From Porticoccus sp. (GTDB lineage: Bacteria; Pseudomonadota; Gammaproteobacteria; Pseudomonadales; Porticoccaceae), in NCBI GenBank assembly GCA_021773405.1, contig JAJFKD010000219.1, positions 1 through 37,834 of the forward strand: a stretch of 37,834 nucleotides of DNA. The letters are read 5' to 3'. The notes under the pieces are model-generated. The model did not search any database. It worked only from the letters and a program-made list of their open reading frames with translations, and had not been told where the DNA came from. The translations under genes and the position numbers were made by a program. The stretch's first letter is position 1, and every line of letters begins with the position of its first letter. This document shows positions 1 through 9,239 of the stretch, piece after piece.

Positions 1-141
1 CGGCGGTTGGCCAGTTTTGTCCCGCCGCCCTTGCCGGGTACCAGCTTGGCCACGCCGTCCGTCGATATCGTTTCGAAGATATCCTGCAGGACCAGGTCCA
101 GCTCACCAGGGGACAACACCGCGCCATCGGCATTGGTCATC
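1..141. repeat. Terminal direct repeat, left copy (circular contig overlap)
   Basis: These 141 bases are identical to 37694-37834. The gene crossing the join continues in the same frame through the overlap, so the contig closes into a 37,693-bp circle. The length matches a common assembler k-mer, which makes an assembly overlap more likely than a true terminal repeat. The circle itself could reflect headful packaging with permuted ends, or joined ends of a fixed-terminus genome; the sequence cannot decide which. Confidence 0.95.
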
Positions 142-818
142 GCTTCAGTGTCGAGGCGCTGCTGCACGAACCGTAGCCAGTCCGTCTTACCCGCGCGCAG
201 CACTCGCACCGGTTCATGGGTTTGTGGCATGCCCCAATCAGCGCGCTTGGCAATGGATCCGCCGGCACGGTTGAACCGCGTGCGCAGCCGCTCGGCCGTT
301 TCGCTCCACAACTTGGCGATGCCGGCAGCCTGATCGCTTCCGGATGAATCGCCAAATACCTCGCGGATCACCTGGCGTAATAATTCTTTGTCCTGACGCA
401 AACCGGCGTGTGTGGTGCGCAGCGCTGACAGGCCCTCAGCAAAAATACGGTGTGCATCGCCCAGGATGGCCTTGGCGCGAAAATCTACATTCGAATATCC
501 CGAGGTACCGCGCAGATCCCGAGCCAGTAGCGCGCCCAGCCCGATCGCTGAACCATTCTCATGGCCGCGTATGTGGCGGACATTTTCAGCATTCAATACC
601 GCCTGCTTGGCCGCCTGGAACTTGGCATGCCGGGTTTGCCGTTTGCTGGCTTTAATGGCCTCTTCCTGCCCCATGCGTAGCGCAGACTCCGGGCTGTGTT
701 GCGGATCCAGTGCAAAGGTGCGCTCCATTTCCTGAGATTTTTTATACAGCGCCTCAGCCTGATCGCGGGTCAGGGTGCCACCGCGCACCGCATCCTCTAC
801 ACAATCGAAAAAACTCAT
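1..818 (-). CDS. Ejection/internal virion protein, N-terminal part (continues at 37693)
   Basis: This is the first 272 codons of an 812-residue protein whose remainder lies at 36073-37693. The start ATG at 818 (MSFFDCVEDAVRGG) overlaps the TGA of the upstream DUF6527-like gene as TGATG, so the two are translationally coupled. The N-terminal part is highly charged and largely helical, with few hydrophobic stretches. By position (after the tail tube genes, among very large helical proteins) and by its C-terminal half, it looks like a podoviral internal virion protein ejected with the DNA. No peptidase or lysozyme motif is visible. The family role is inferred from context and general appearance, not from a catalytic motif. 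Confidence 0.75.
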   Translation of the reverse strand, partial: MSFFDCVEDAVRGGTLTRDQAEALYKKSQEMERTFALDPQHSPESALRMGQEEAIKASKRQTRHAKFQAAKQAVLNAENVRHIRGHENGSAIGLGALLARDLRGTSGYSNVDFRAKAILGDAHRIFAEGLSALRTTHAGLRQDKELLRQVIREVFGDSSGSDQAAGIAKLWSETAERLRTRFNRAGGSIAKRADWGMPQTHEPVRVLRAGKTDWLRFVQQRLDTEAMTNADGAVLSPGELDLVLQDIFETISTDGVAKLVPGKGGGTKLANR

Positions 819-1108
819 CAGCAGGACTCCCAAACGCCGGCAGTCAAATAACCGTGCCACCGACAATCTGAGTTTTTCAGCACCGATGGCGTCAGGGTCG
901 GCATTTCCTGGTTGCCGTCCCATGTCCATGACGGATGCTGATCCGGGTTATCGTTGCGGAAATCCAGTGAACCTATCGATCCACAGCCACAGGGGCAACG
1001 AAAAACCATACCGAGAATTTTGGAGTCGGAAAATCCGGTGTAAAAGCCATAAGCGCCGGGCGTTGGATCGGTGCTGACAGATTCTACTAGCTTGGCCGGT
1101 ACTTCCAT
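818..1108 (-). CDS. DUF6527-like small metal-binding protein
   Basis: A 96-residue protein starting MEVPAKLVES. The start at 1108 shares its A with the TGA of the preceding 1144-residue gene; an in-frame ATG 21 bases upstream lies inside that gene and is less likely. Cys38, Cys40 and Cys42 (FRCPCGCGS), the WTWDG segment near residues 61-65, the MPTLTPSV segment near 69-76, and Cys82 with His85 match the pattern of DUF6527 proteins: a Cys cluster, W-W/N-G, PTxxPS, then C-x2-H. These are small phage and plasmid proteins of unknown function that probably bind zinc. It sits between two ejection-protein genes with overlapping stops and starts, so it is made with virion proteins, but whether it is in the particle is unknown. 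Confidence 0.7.
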   Translation of the reverse strand: MEVPAKLVESVSTDPTPGAYGFYTGFSDSKILGMVFRCPCGCGSIGSLDFRNDNPDQHPSWTWDGNQEMPTLTPSVLKNSDCRWHGYLTAGVWESC

Positions 1109-4100
1109 CAACCTGTCCCCTTGGTGCACACCTGAACGTCGAGCAGCGCGGCCTCGGTGTCGTTTAAATCATTCATTGCCCGGCGGGCTGATACCAGCTC
1201 CAGCACCTGGTTGCCTGATTCGTCGACCGTTACCCGGCTGACTTGCACCAGCTCGCCGGCTTCAGTCTCCAGGTCATCCAGGCGTGCGATCGCGGCATCA
1301 TACTCTGCATCGCTGACATAACCGGTAGCTGAGCCCTCATCAGGGCGGCCGCGGGCAGGCGCTTCCGGTGTATCCAGGATATCCTGCTGGCGCGTTGCCT
1401 GGCTGAACATATCGCCAGGGTCGCCCGTTTCCACTGATTCCTGGCCGGCGGTGCGCGCAGCATCCCGGCGGGCGGTTTCATCGGCCAGCGCCTGGGCGGT
1501 GCGGGTATCATCGCCTAGCAAATCCCTCTCTTGTATACCTTGTGGCCCGCCCCCATTCGGCGGTATAATGTCACCGGAGGTACTTTCAGTGAGAGCTTTT
1601 CTACTTGACGGCAATGCGGCGGTGGTATCAGCCGACGGCTCAGCGGCCTGGGCCTTGGATGGCACCGGCTCCTGGGTAGCCGCGGCTCCCGGAATGGTGC
1701 GCTTTGAGGGCAAAGAGATTTCGCTGGACGAGCTCGCCCGAGTCGCTCCCAATGCCGCGCCCCTGCCTTCGGATGGCCCCAGCACCTGATCCCATTCTGG
1801 CCCCGCATCCTGCTGGGCCTTTCCATACAGTTCATTCATGGCCAGCTCAGCGGCGTCGCGCTCTTCGGCTGATCGGCTGACATCTTGCACAATATCGTAG
1901 AAATCATGGCCTTTGAATTTGGCGTTAAACATGGCCGGCTCAAGGAATAACAGTTCCGCCACCCGGCCATCATCCATGACAATGTTTACCGCGCGATCGT
2001 AATATCCACCGCGTACCGCCCAATCTTCCACTGACACACCCCAGCGCTCCACCAGGCGAGCGATCACTGCATCAGATATATCCGGTGAATCAATGACCAG
2101 CGTCGCGCGCAGGATATCCGTGAACGTCGAAGGGTCCCCACCAGCCGCCGGGCGCTTGTCGAGCTTTTTCTTAACCGATGCCAGCGTTTTATTGCCAGCA
2201 CCCTGGGGCGCCACTTTCAGCGATGCACCGGCAATATCATCCAGCAGCGTTTGCAGCTCAGCCACATAGGCCTTTTGAGCCTCCGGTGCCCCGGCAATAA
2301 TTTTCTCAGGCGTATTTTTCCCGCGCTGGCCGGCTGTCAGGGCTTCGAGAAAAGCCGCCTCCTGCTCGGGCAGCACCTGGTCACGATCTACGGCGCGACC
2401 AGGTACAGGGGACTCTACGGGTCGAGCTGCGTCAGCCGCGCGGCGGCCCGGATCGCTGACCTTTGTCGCTCGTCTAACGGCCTCGAGAACAGGGTCTGTA
2501 ACGTCTGCGGGCTTTGCCCCTTGGCTGACTTTTTTGGCGGCCGCGGTGAGCGCGTCGCTGACTTCGCCTTTCGTGTTGGCGAGGCGGGAGATGATTTCGA
2601 TCGCTTGGCCACTTTCGTCCACCTTGGCCTGGTTGGCCCTTGAATCCAGTTTATTATGCCCCGCCTCTTCGATCGTTGTTTCACGTGAAACCAACCGCCC
2701 GAAAGTTTGCTTATCGGCTTTTGCGGATTTCAGCGCTGAATCGAGTACCTGGGCACGTTCCTTGATCAGAGATTCTGCCACTTCCCGCTCACCGAACAGG
2801 TCAGCGGTTTTACGCTTGGCAAACCCGGCCGTTTTGATCTGCTCAACCATGGCGCGGGCCTGCAGCTCGTTGGGCGGCGCCAGGCGGGCCAGGGCATTGA
2901 TGGTGGCCACCTGCTCGGCATTACCACCAATCAGCTCGCCGACCACTGCGCCGAACCGGGGCGGCACCACGTCGTTAACCACGGCATTGAATGCCTCATC
3001 GCCCAGCCGGGCAAGAAAGCGCCCCTGACGCAGCAAGGCACTGGAAGGGGGAAGAGGCGGCAGTAGCAACTCCCCCGCGGGGCCGATTCCGCGCAGTACC
3101 TTAGCCGCATCAAGGGCATCACCGGTTGAAGCTGTCAGGTTACGCACCGCACCAATGCGCATGGCGTCGATGTCAGCAATACCGTCGGCTTCTCGCAAAA
3201 TAAAACCAGACAACCGGACTTCGGCAGGATCCTGCCCGGCGGCCACTGCCCTTTTGGCCAGCGCCAGGCGTTGATGGCCGTCAACAATGAACTGCGTGCC
3301 GGCGGCGTCCTCCCACAGCAGCACCTGCCCTGCCAGGGATTGGTCGAATTTGTCCACCTTGGCCAGCGAGGTAGTAACGCCGGACGCATCACCGGCGCCC
3401 TTGAACTGGAATCGGGCCGCATCAACCTGGATATCCTCGGGCCCGAATACCGTTACATTTTCCAGCACGAAGCCCTGGGCGGACTGATCAACTTCATTGA
3501 GCGGTTCGAGCCCCAGGGTGCCGGTGACATCTACCGCCTCGCCGGCTTCAGACTGCGCGCGGGCTTTGGACAGCGCCTCTGTGTGTGCGGTATCTACCAG
3601 CGGCGCCTCACCGGCCAATTGCTCCGGTACCAGGTCAGGGCTGGCAGCTTCTCGCGGGCTTTGCGGTGCGGTGTCCATCAGCGATTCAAGAATCGCCGCG
3701 GCAGCTTCTGATTCGTCGGTTTTCAGCGCCGGGCTCAGCCTGCCGTATTTTTTAAGGGCATTGCCGGCCATATCGATGGTGATGCTGCCAGTCGCGCGCA
3801 GTATCCCGGCGCCCAGGGTCGCTGACAGCACGTTGAACGCGGCATCGGCATAGGTCCACGGGCTGTCAATTTCATCCTTGAATTGCAGCACTTCAAACTG
3901 AATCGGTATCTCAGTGGCCACGGCGATACTCGATTCAATACCGAAACCTCGCGCGGCATTCATCATCAGGCCCCGACCAACCTGCGCCGGGCCTCCCAGC
4001 GGCAGGGTCACCAGCACCGCCGGATCGGTCACCAGGGCGCCCGCCTGCCCGACAAACGCCGCGGACGCGGGCCCCCTCGCCATGACGCTCTGATTTTGAT

Positions 4101-4542
4101 TGCGTCGCTGTGCGAGCTCCTGCGTGATCGTGGTGGCCAGTTGGGCATCGGTGCTGACTTCATCGGGGAAGGCGCGCTCAAACAGCCGCTGCTGCAGCAG
4201 GGCATCCACACGCCGGGACCCTGCGGAACTGGAACGGGCCGCCGCTTCACCGCGGGTATCGAGCAATGCGGCGGTGGCGGCGATCTGCTCAACACCCTCG
4301 CGCGCATACAAGAATGCCAGCTCAGAATCACCGCCCAGGTTTTTAATAGCAGTGGCGCGGCTTTTCAGGTGCGGGCGCCAGGCCCTGCTTTTCGAGTCGG
4401 AGCGTTCTTCTGCCATGATCTGGTCGAAACCCGCGCGCATGGTCTCGCCCCACAGGCTGGGTGTGTCCTCTGGGTCCTGGACAGCAAACTCACCGCTGAA
4501 TTGCTCCAGGCGCTTGATTTCATCCGAGCTCGGGTATGGCAT
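1108..4542 (-). CDS. Giant ejection-type protein with ParB/Srx-like and RelA/SpoT-like domains
   Basis: An 1144-residue protein, the largest in the genome. The N-terminal 300 residues are mixed helical, with a Gly/Ala-rich, possibly membrane-active stretch around 155-250. Residues about 370-470 resemble a ParB/sulfiredoxin fold, including VDGHQRLALAKRA near 420. Residues about 752-910 resemble a RelA/SpoT nucleotidyltransferase: KTLASVKKKLDKR at 785, DILRATLVIDS at 809, GYYDRAVNIV at 846, AELLFLEPAMF at 862 and GHDFYD at 878. These parallel the synthetase Lys helix, the D-x-x-G/A-x-R motif, the GY-x5-N/H strand and the E-x-Q strand. The rest is low-complexity Ala/Ser/Pro/Glu linker. It lies between two other ejection-type genes with one-base overlaps on both sides. 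Virion location is inferred from context; the two enzyme-like domains are my motif reading and need profile confirmation. Confidence 0.7.
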   Translation of the reverse strand: MPYPSSDEIKRLEQFSGEFAVQDPEDTPSLWGETMRAGFDQIMAEERSDSKSRAWRPHLKSRATAIKNLGGDSELAFLYAREGVEQIAATAALLDTRGEAAARSSSAGSRRVDALLQQRLFERAFPDEVSTDAQLATTITQELAQRRNQNQSVMARGPASAAFVGQAGALVTDPAVLVTLPLGGPAQVGRGLMMNAARGFGIESSIAVATEIPIQFEVLQFKDEIDSPWTYADAAFNVLSATLGAGILRATGSITIDMAGNALKKYGRLSPALKTDESEAAAAILESLMDTAPQSPREAASPDLVPEQLAGEAPLVDTAHTEALSKARAQSEAGEAVDVTGTLGLEPLNEVDQSAQGFVLENVTVFGPEDIQVDAARFQFKGAGDASGVTTSLAKVDKFDQSLAGQVLLWEDAAGTQFIVDGHQRLALAKRAVAAGQDPAEVRLSGFILREADGIADIDAMRIGAVRNLTASTGDALDAAKVLRGIGPAGELLLPPLPPSSALLRQGRFLARLGDEAFNAVVNDVVPPRFGAVVGELIGGNAEQVATINALARLAPPNELQARAMVEQIKTAGFAKRKTADLFGEREVAESLIKERAQVLDSALKSAKADKQTFGRLVSRETTIEEAGHNKLDSRANQAKVDESGQAIEIISRLANTKGEVSDALTAAAKKVSQGAKPADVTDPVLEAVRRATKVSDPGRRAADAARPVESPVPGRAVDRDQVLPEQEAAFLEALTAGQRGKNTPEKIIAGAPEAQKAYVAELQTLLDDIAGASLKVAPQGAGNKTLASVKKKLDKRPAAGGDPSTFTDILRATLVIDSPDISDAVIARLVERWGVSVEDWAVRGGYYDRAVNIVMDDGRVAELLFLEPAMFNAKFKGHDFYDIVQDVSRSAEERDAAELAMNELYGKAQQDAGPEWDQVLGPSEGRGAALGATRASSSSEISLPSKRTIPGAAATQEPVPSKAQAAEPSADTTAALPSSRKALTESTSGDIIPPNGGGPQGIQERDLLGDDTRTAQALADETARRDAARTAGQESVETGDPGDMFSQATRQQDILDTPEAPARGRPDEGSATGYVSDAEYDAAIARLDDLETEAGELVQVSRVTVDESGNQVLELVSARRAMNDLNDTEAALLDVQVCTKGTG

Positions 4543-6710
4543 TACAGCGCCCTGACCGCTGGGAAGTTTTCAAGCGCTTCTGCTGATGGCGGGATATCGG
4601 TCAGGTCCACGGTCAGCTCAAACGGTGCGCCCTCGGCAGTTATCAAGAACTGTGGGGTATTGGTGAACGGGTTGGGAATGGTAAAACGCAGCACCCCGGG
4701 CCCCATTGCAACGACGCTGGCGCGGCGCACCAGGTCAGCAGCATTTTCCGATTCATGGCCCGCCACCCCGCCGGCATCAATAATGTCGTCTTTGTCGATT
4801 GAGTTAAACCAGCTCTCAAACTGGCTCTGGCGGACATCGCGCAGCACGAACTGGCCGCCGGTGTTGTCCTCCAAAACATTGCCCGCCACCGCTTCGATCG
4901 CAAGATTGGCCCGATCAGCGTCAAACTCGCCGCTAAAATCGCCGGCAGTGCTGGCCCGGTCTGCATACCAGGCATTGATTGCGCGGGTGGTGGTCTGCCG
5001 AAATTCCGGCAGGTGCGCGAACGAACTGCCCAGGGTGCCGCTGATATGCTCATCGAGCAATGCCTTATTGGCACCGCTGGGCATCAGCTCGGAATTGGCG
5101 GCGATGGCCTGCTCACCGCGCAGGACGGACGTGGCCACGGCGTGCTGGCCCTCTGATACCAGCCCGCCGGTGAATGCTGCCAGTCGAAACCCTTTCTGAT
5201 CGAGCAGTCCCAGCACCTCTCCCGCCTCGGGTCCCAATCCGTCCACCATGGCCTGGCTGATGGCAAGGCGCTCATCGATGCCGGCCTGGTCCCAAAAAGC
5301 GCCCAGCTGATCGGTTTCCAGTTCCGTTAGCGCGGGAATCTGGCGGCCGTAATGCTGCGAGGCTGTATTCGAGCCGTCTACCCGGGCCGTCAGTGACTCG
5401 GCAAAGGTTTCCACCGAATCAAGCACCAGCGCCGGATCGCGCTCAATGATGCCCTGACGGATCGCCAGTGTGCGCGGGTCCTTCTCCAGCAGGGTCTCGG
5501 TGTTATTGCGGACTCGCTCGGCCGCACGGAAGAATCGGAACGCCTCCGGATCCAGTTTCTTGGCATTGAGGTCAGCGCGCAGGGTCTCCAGCGCGGCGTC
5601 CTGCTCGCTTAGCGGCGCGGACTGGAACAGCCCCAGCTTTCCCTGCAGCTCAACTGCACTTCCCAACTCGGCCAGCTTGTCGAACTTCTCCGCGCGCACC
5701 AGGTCCTCAGCCAGCTGGTCGACCGGCGCCTGGAACCCCGCCTCGAGCATCGAAATGGTGTCCGTGGCCCGCCGGTTGAGCCCGGCCGATGCTGCGGCAG
5801 TAGCTGCCCGTTCCCGCGCCGCGATCTGGGCGGCGTCACTGCGGGCACGATTTAACCGCCCGCGCAGGGTCAGGGCCAGCTGGTCCTTTTCCTCGGCCGA
5901 CAGGTCCATGCCGCTGGCGGCGGCCTTTTCCAACCGTGCCAGTGATTTCTCGCCCGCTTCCAGGCCGTCCTCACGCAGCACCACCTCGAAAGCACCTTCC
6001 ATTTCGCCCAGGATGGCCTGAGAATGCATGTCTTTAACGGCCTGGTCAGCCAGTGCCGGGTCCATCAGGCCCGCCTCAACGGCAGTGTCAAAGGTTTGCT
6101 CAAATTCTTTTTGGCGGGCCGTCAGCAAGCCGACATCACCCTCACGCGCGGCGGTGGTGATGTCATCGAGTAGTTGCAGCCCGCCAACCTTCAGGTCGTT
6201 AATGGTTTGTTTGCGCAGTTCGCCCTGCTGTGATTCGAGCATCTTCAGGCGCAGATTCGAGGCCGTGTCATTGAAATAGGCCAGCACCTCGCCACGGATG
6301 GCCGGTGAACTTTCTTCCAGCAGGCCATCGCGCACGCCGTCGGACGTTTTGGTGAACGCATCGACCCACTCATCAGCAGGCAAATCACGCGCTTTGAGCG
6401 CCAGGTCGGCCAGCGTTGTCTTGATGTCGTTACGGATACCGGCCACATGGCCGGTGCGAGCGGCCTGGTTGAAAGCCCGGTCGCGGATCGTAAAGGTACC
6501 GCGCTGCTCAAGCTCTTCGCCTTCCAGCCCGGACTCCAGCCCCTCCAGCGCGCCCTCGGCCTGCTGCTCGGCCGCGCGGCGCTTGAATACTTCCTGTGAA
6601 AAGGTGCTCAGTACCCGCTCGAGCTCCTGGCCCGGGGCACCGGCAGCTGGATTGACGGCGGCGCCGGCGGGAGCTGCGGCTACACTGCGTTGAAATCGTG
6701 GTAAGCGCAT
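4542..6710 (-). CDS. Large alpha-helical internal virion protein
   Basis: A 722-residue protein starting MRLPRFQRSVAAAPAG, overlapping the upstream stop as TGATG and ending against the start of the 1144-residue gene. Residues about 30-480 are almost entirely charged amphipathic helix with coiled-coil-like heptads (long runs of E, A, L, R and D); the C-terminal 150 residues look more globular, ending NFPAVRAL. No signal peptide or transmembrane segment is visible. Size, helicity and position directly after the tail tube genes match the gp15/gp16-type core proteins that T7-like podoviruses eject to build a conduit through the cell envelope. No transglycosylase motif is seen. The role is inferred from order and composition. 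Confidence 0.65.
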   Translation of the reverse strand: MRLPRFQRSVAAAPAGAAVNPAAGAPGQELERVLSTFSQEVFKRRAAEQQAEGALEGLESGLEGEELEQRGTFTIRDRAFNQAARTGHVAGIRNDIKTTLADLALKARDLPADEWVDAFTKTSDGVRDGLLEESSPAIRGEVLAYFNDTASNLRLKMLESQQGELRKQTINDLKVGGLQLLDDITTAAREGDVGLLTARQKEFEQTFDTAVEAGLMDPALADQAVKDMHSQAILGEMEGAFEVVLREDGLEAGEKSLARLEKAAASGMDLSAEEKDQLALTLRGRLNRARSDAAQIAARERAATAAASAGLNRRATDTISMLEAGFQAPVDQLAEDLVRAEKFDKLAELGSAVELQGKLGLFQSAPLSEQDAALETLRADLNAKKLDPEAFRFFRAAERVRNNTETLLEKDPRTLAIRQGIIERDPALVLDSVETFAESLTARVDGSNTASQHYGRQIPALTELETDQLGAFWDQAGIDERLAISQAMVDGLGPEAGEVLGLLDQKGFRLAAFTGGLVSEGQHAVATSVLRGEQAIAANSELMPSGANKALLDEHISGTLGSSFAHLPEFRQTTTRAINAWYADRASTAGDFSGEFDADRANLAIEAVAGNVLEDNTGGQFVLRDVRQSQFESWFNSIDKDDIIDAGGVAGHESENAADLVRRASVVAMGPGVLRFTIPNPFTNTPQFLITAEGAPFELTVDLTDIPPSAEALENFPAVRAL

Positions 6711-7114
6711 CAGCTGACCTGGCTGGCGGCAAAGGCGCCGCTGCCTGCGGTGCCAACAGACCGCAAAAACCCGGCCTTGCCAATAGACGAGCGCTGACGG
6801 CGCAGGCGATCGAGTGAAACGCGGGTATTTGAGCGGTCCAATGATCGATCAAGCTGAGCCTCGCGCGCGTCACTGAGCGAGATATTAGCTACCGAACCGG
6901 AAAAGCCCACACCAGCTGCCGCGGCGCCGGCACGCTGGGCTCCCAGCACCGCGACCAGGCGGCGCTTGCGCGCGGCCTCGCGGGTTGTTGCCCCAAGTTT
7001 TTCCTGACGGGCGGCCAGATCAAGCTCAACCTGCTGGGCGCCGGTCGATTGGCGCTGGCTCAGCACGGTGGCGGTCGTTGAAGCGGCCAGCAACGGAACG
7101 GCTAACACTCCCAT
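6710..7114 (-). CDS. Small internal virion protein (gp14-like position)
   Basis: A 134-residue protein starting MGVLAVPLLAASTTATVLSQ, whose first 20 residues are hydrophobic and could form a membrane helix. Basic coiled-coil-like helix with a Gly/Ala-rich insert follows (residues 20-100). It lies between the gp12-like tail gene and the 722-residue ejection protein with almost no spacing. T7 gp14 and its analogues sit in the same position, carry an N-terminal hydrophobic segment and enter the host outer membrane, so the same role is inferred. Sequence alone gives no direct proof. Confidence 0.6.
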   Translation of the reverse strand: MGVLAVPLLAASTTATVLSQRQSTGAQQVELDLAARQEKLGATTREAARKRRLVAVLGAQRAGAAAAGVGFSGSVANISLSDAREAQLDRSLDRSNTRVSLDRLRRQRSSIGKAGFLRSVGTAGSGAFAASQVS

Positions 7115-9238
7115 TTAATCCCCTCCAATATCGACCAGCGCCACAAAACCAAGAACGTGAAACGGTAACGGATCACGCTGCAACAATCTAATGATTGCAT
7201 CGCCCTCAGTCCAGCCATCGAGATTAAATACCCGCGTGCCCGAAATCGGCGCGGCGGCCTGGTCCATCTTCTGCGAATCGAGGACCCATTGCGGGTCGAC
7301 CTCTTCCTCAAATGTAGGCTCGCCCGGGTCATTCGTGGTGTCAAATGAAGCGATCAGGCCATTTGTGTTTTTAACCAGAACATACAATTTCTGCAGTGAC
7401 TTTGTCAGCCCGAGCATGGGGCCATCGCCCAGGTCCACGTTTAGCGGTAATGATCGCAAATCAGGATTGTAATCAAGGCCCACCTGGTAACTGGTGACCG
7501 CTCGCGCGACCTCCGCATTGCCCGAACCGTCGACCGTCACGCTGGGCAGCAGCAGCCCATCGCCCAGCACGCGGACCGCTTCACCGATCAGGTGATTGAG
7601 CCCGGTTATGGTGGTGCTCGAGGCCTGGGTGCCGGTAATGGCCGAATCGGTGCGCACGGTCGGATCCAGCTGCTCGATGTACGGGACCTCTACTGAGTTG
7701 ATGGTGCGATGTACCAGAAAAAAAACCTCGTCATCAACCACCGCCACACGCTTGATGACGCCGCCGGCCCCGGTGGTGGTGTACCGCGACCAGGCAATGA
7801 TCGATTGAGACCGGAGCGTGTTGAGTACCGCACAATTGCCATCGCCAGTCGGACAATAGACATAGCTCGACTCGTCATCAGATGCGCCACTGCGCGCCGC
7901 CATGCCGACTATTCCGGACGTCAGCAGCGGATCGGCGGCCAGTAATGACAGGGAATCTGCATTGTAGGATTCCTCGGCCAATACAAACAAAAACTCGCGC
8001 AGCGTTTTGTTGCTGCGTGTTATGAAAATGGTGGCGCCATCGACCTCAACCGGCTTGGTGTCGCCCGAACCATAGCGGGTCTGCCTCGGGCGGCCAGAAT
8101 CGTCCGGCGTGAGCGGCCGGGCTGGATGATAGAACTCGCCGCCGGCGGTAAAGGCCTGCAGGTGGCGCCCCGGGTGCAGAAACTCGATGCCGTTGAACTG
8201 GTCCGTTTGGATCGGCTGGAAAATGGCCTCATCATCAAAGCCCTCGCCGACTCGCAGGCTGAAAAAATCGCCCACCACAGAACCCAGCTCATGCTCTGGC
8301 AGGCTTTTGAGACCGCCCATCCACAGGCGGGATTCATAAAAAGAGCCACAACGGGGCCAGCCGCGACTGGCTGAAATACAGTCCTCGCGCCTTGAAACGC
8401 CGACAGTGGTCCGAGTTGATTCGGTGATTTTACTGGCCGCGGTGGTGCCGCTAAATCCGGTTATGGGCTCATAAGCATCGGCTGAATCGCCGCTCAGCTG
8501 GATCCGGTATATCACCCCGCTGATGTGCGTCACCGTGATGCCGGCATCCCTGAACCCGGTTGGTGGCAGCAGCAGCAGCTCTTCCTTGATGCGCCTAGCG
8601 TTTGCCGTGGTATCTGCCGAATAGATTATTTCAGGCGTTTCAAAACCGTTGAGCTCCAATTTGTAGTGATCATTTTCGGCCCAAACCCCGGTGAACGTGA
8701 TCTGGACATCATGCGTTGTCGGCGCTGGGCTTGTGGCATCGTCAAAATCAACCTGTGGTACTTCCTCGAATGTGTGCGTGCCTATGGTCCAGGTCGTATG
8801 TGACCCGCCGCGGGTCAGCAACTGCGGGGCTACGTCCTCATGAAACAGCAGCATCGTGTTGTATGCCTGGGTAAAATCCATCTGATCGGTCTGGGCGGTG
8901 GTATAGGCGGTCGTTATATAATCGTTGCCCGAGCCGTTGAGATTGGTCTGCAGCGCGCCGGTGCTGGCCAGGAATACCCGCATTTTTAGGTTGGTGAACT
9001 CGAGTAGATATTTATTATCGCGGTTGAAAATAAACGGTATCAGGCGGGCATCAAGGGCCTCGGCCTGGGCCCGGTACCGCAACCCACCGCGCACTGCCGC
9101 GCCGCCGATCGGCTTGAAATCGACATTGTCACCGATCAGACAGCCGTCATAATAATTTTGAATGTCGAGGCGCGCCTTGATCGCGGGATCCTGCACCCCG
9201 GCACTAAAATTGGTCTGCATGACCCGCAGATCAGCCAT
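7115..9238 (-). CDS. Tail tubular protein B-like / tail nozzle protein
   Basis: A 707-residue beta-rich protein starting MADLRVMQTNFSAGVQDPAI. The opening (N-F-S-A-G, then a segment ending GGAAVRGGLRYRA near residues 45-58, then LIPFIFNRDNKYLLEF) is typical of podoviral tail tubular protein B or stabilisation-type proteins, which begin with the same NFSxGxxxP and RGGL/Y signature. These form the tail nozzle below the gp11-type adaptor. It follows the tubular A-like gene by one base. Length is within the usual 600-900 residues. Late region YVLVKNTNG, then a C-terminal beta domain ending VALVDIGGD. Confidence 0.8.
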   Translation of the reverse strand: MADLRVMQTNFSAGVQDPAIKARLDIQNYYDGCLIGDNVDFKPIGGAAVRGGLRYRAQAEALDARLIPFIFNRDNKYLLEFTNLKMRVFLASTGALQTNLNGSGNDYITTAYTTAQTDQMDFTQAYNTMLLFHEDVAPQLLTRGGSHTTWTIGTHTFEEVPQVDFDDATSPAPTTHDVQITFTGVWAENDHYKLELNGFETPEIIYSADTTANARRIKEELLLLPPTGFRDAGITVTHISGVIYRIQLSGDSADAYEPITGFSGTTAASKITESTRTTVGVSRREDCISASRGWPRCGSFYESRLWMGGLKSLPEHELGSVVGDFFSLRVGEGFDDEAIFQPIQTDQFNGIEFLHPGRHLQAFTAGGEFYHPARPLTPDDSGRPRQTRYGSGDTKPVEVDGATIFITRSNKTLREFLFVLAEESYNADSLSLLAADPLLTSGIVGMAARSGASDDESSYVYCPTGDGNCAVLNTLRSQSIIAWSRYTTTGAGGVIKRVAVVDDEVFFLVHRTINSVEVPYIEQLDPTVRTDSAITGTQASSTTITGLNHLIGEAVRVLGDGLLLPSVTVDGSGNAEVARAVTSYQVGLDYNPDLRSLPLNVDLGDGPMLGLTKSLQKLYVLVKNTNGLIASFDTTNDPGEPTFEEEVDPQWVLDSQKMDQAAAPISGTRVFNLDGWTEGDAIIRLLQRDPLPFHVLGFVALVDIGGD

Positions 9239-9239
9239 A

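Noticed and set aside
3883-5199. Long plus-strand open frame (438 codons) opposite two ejection-protein genes
   Set aside because: It is the antisense shadow of two overlapping, well-supported minus genes in GC-rich DNA and lacks a ribosome site; its sequence is Arg/Ser/Ala-rich.
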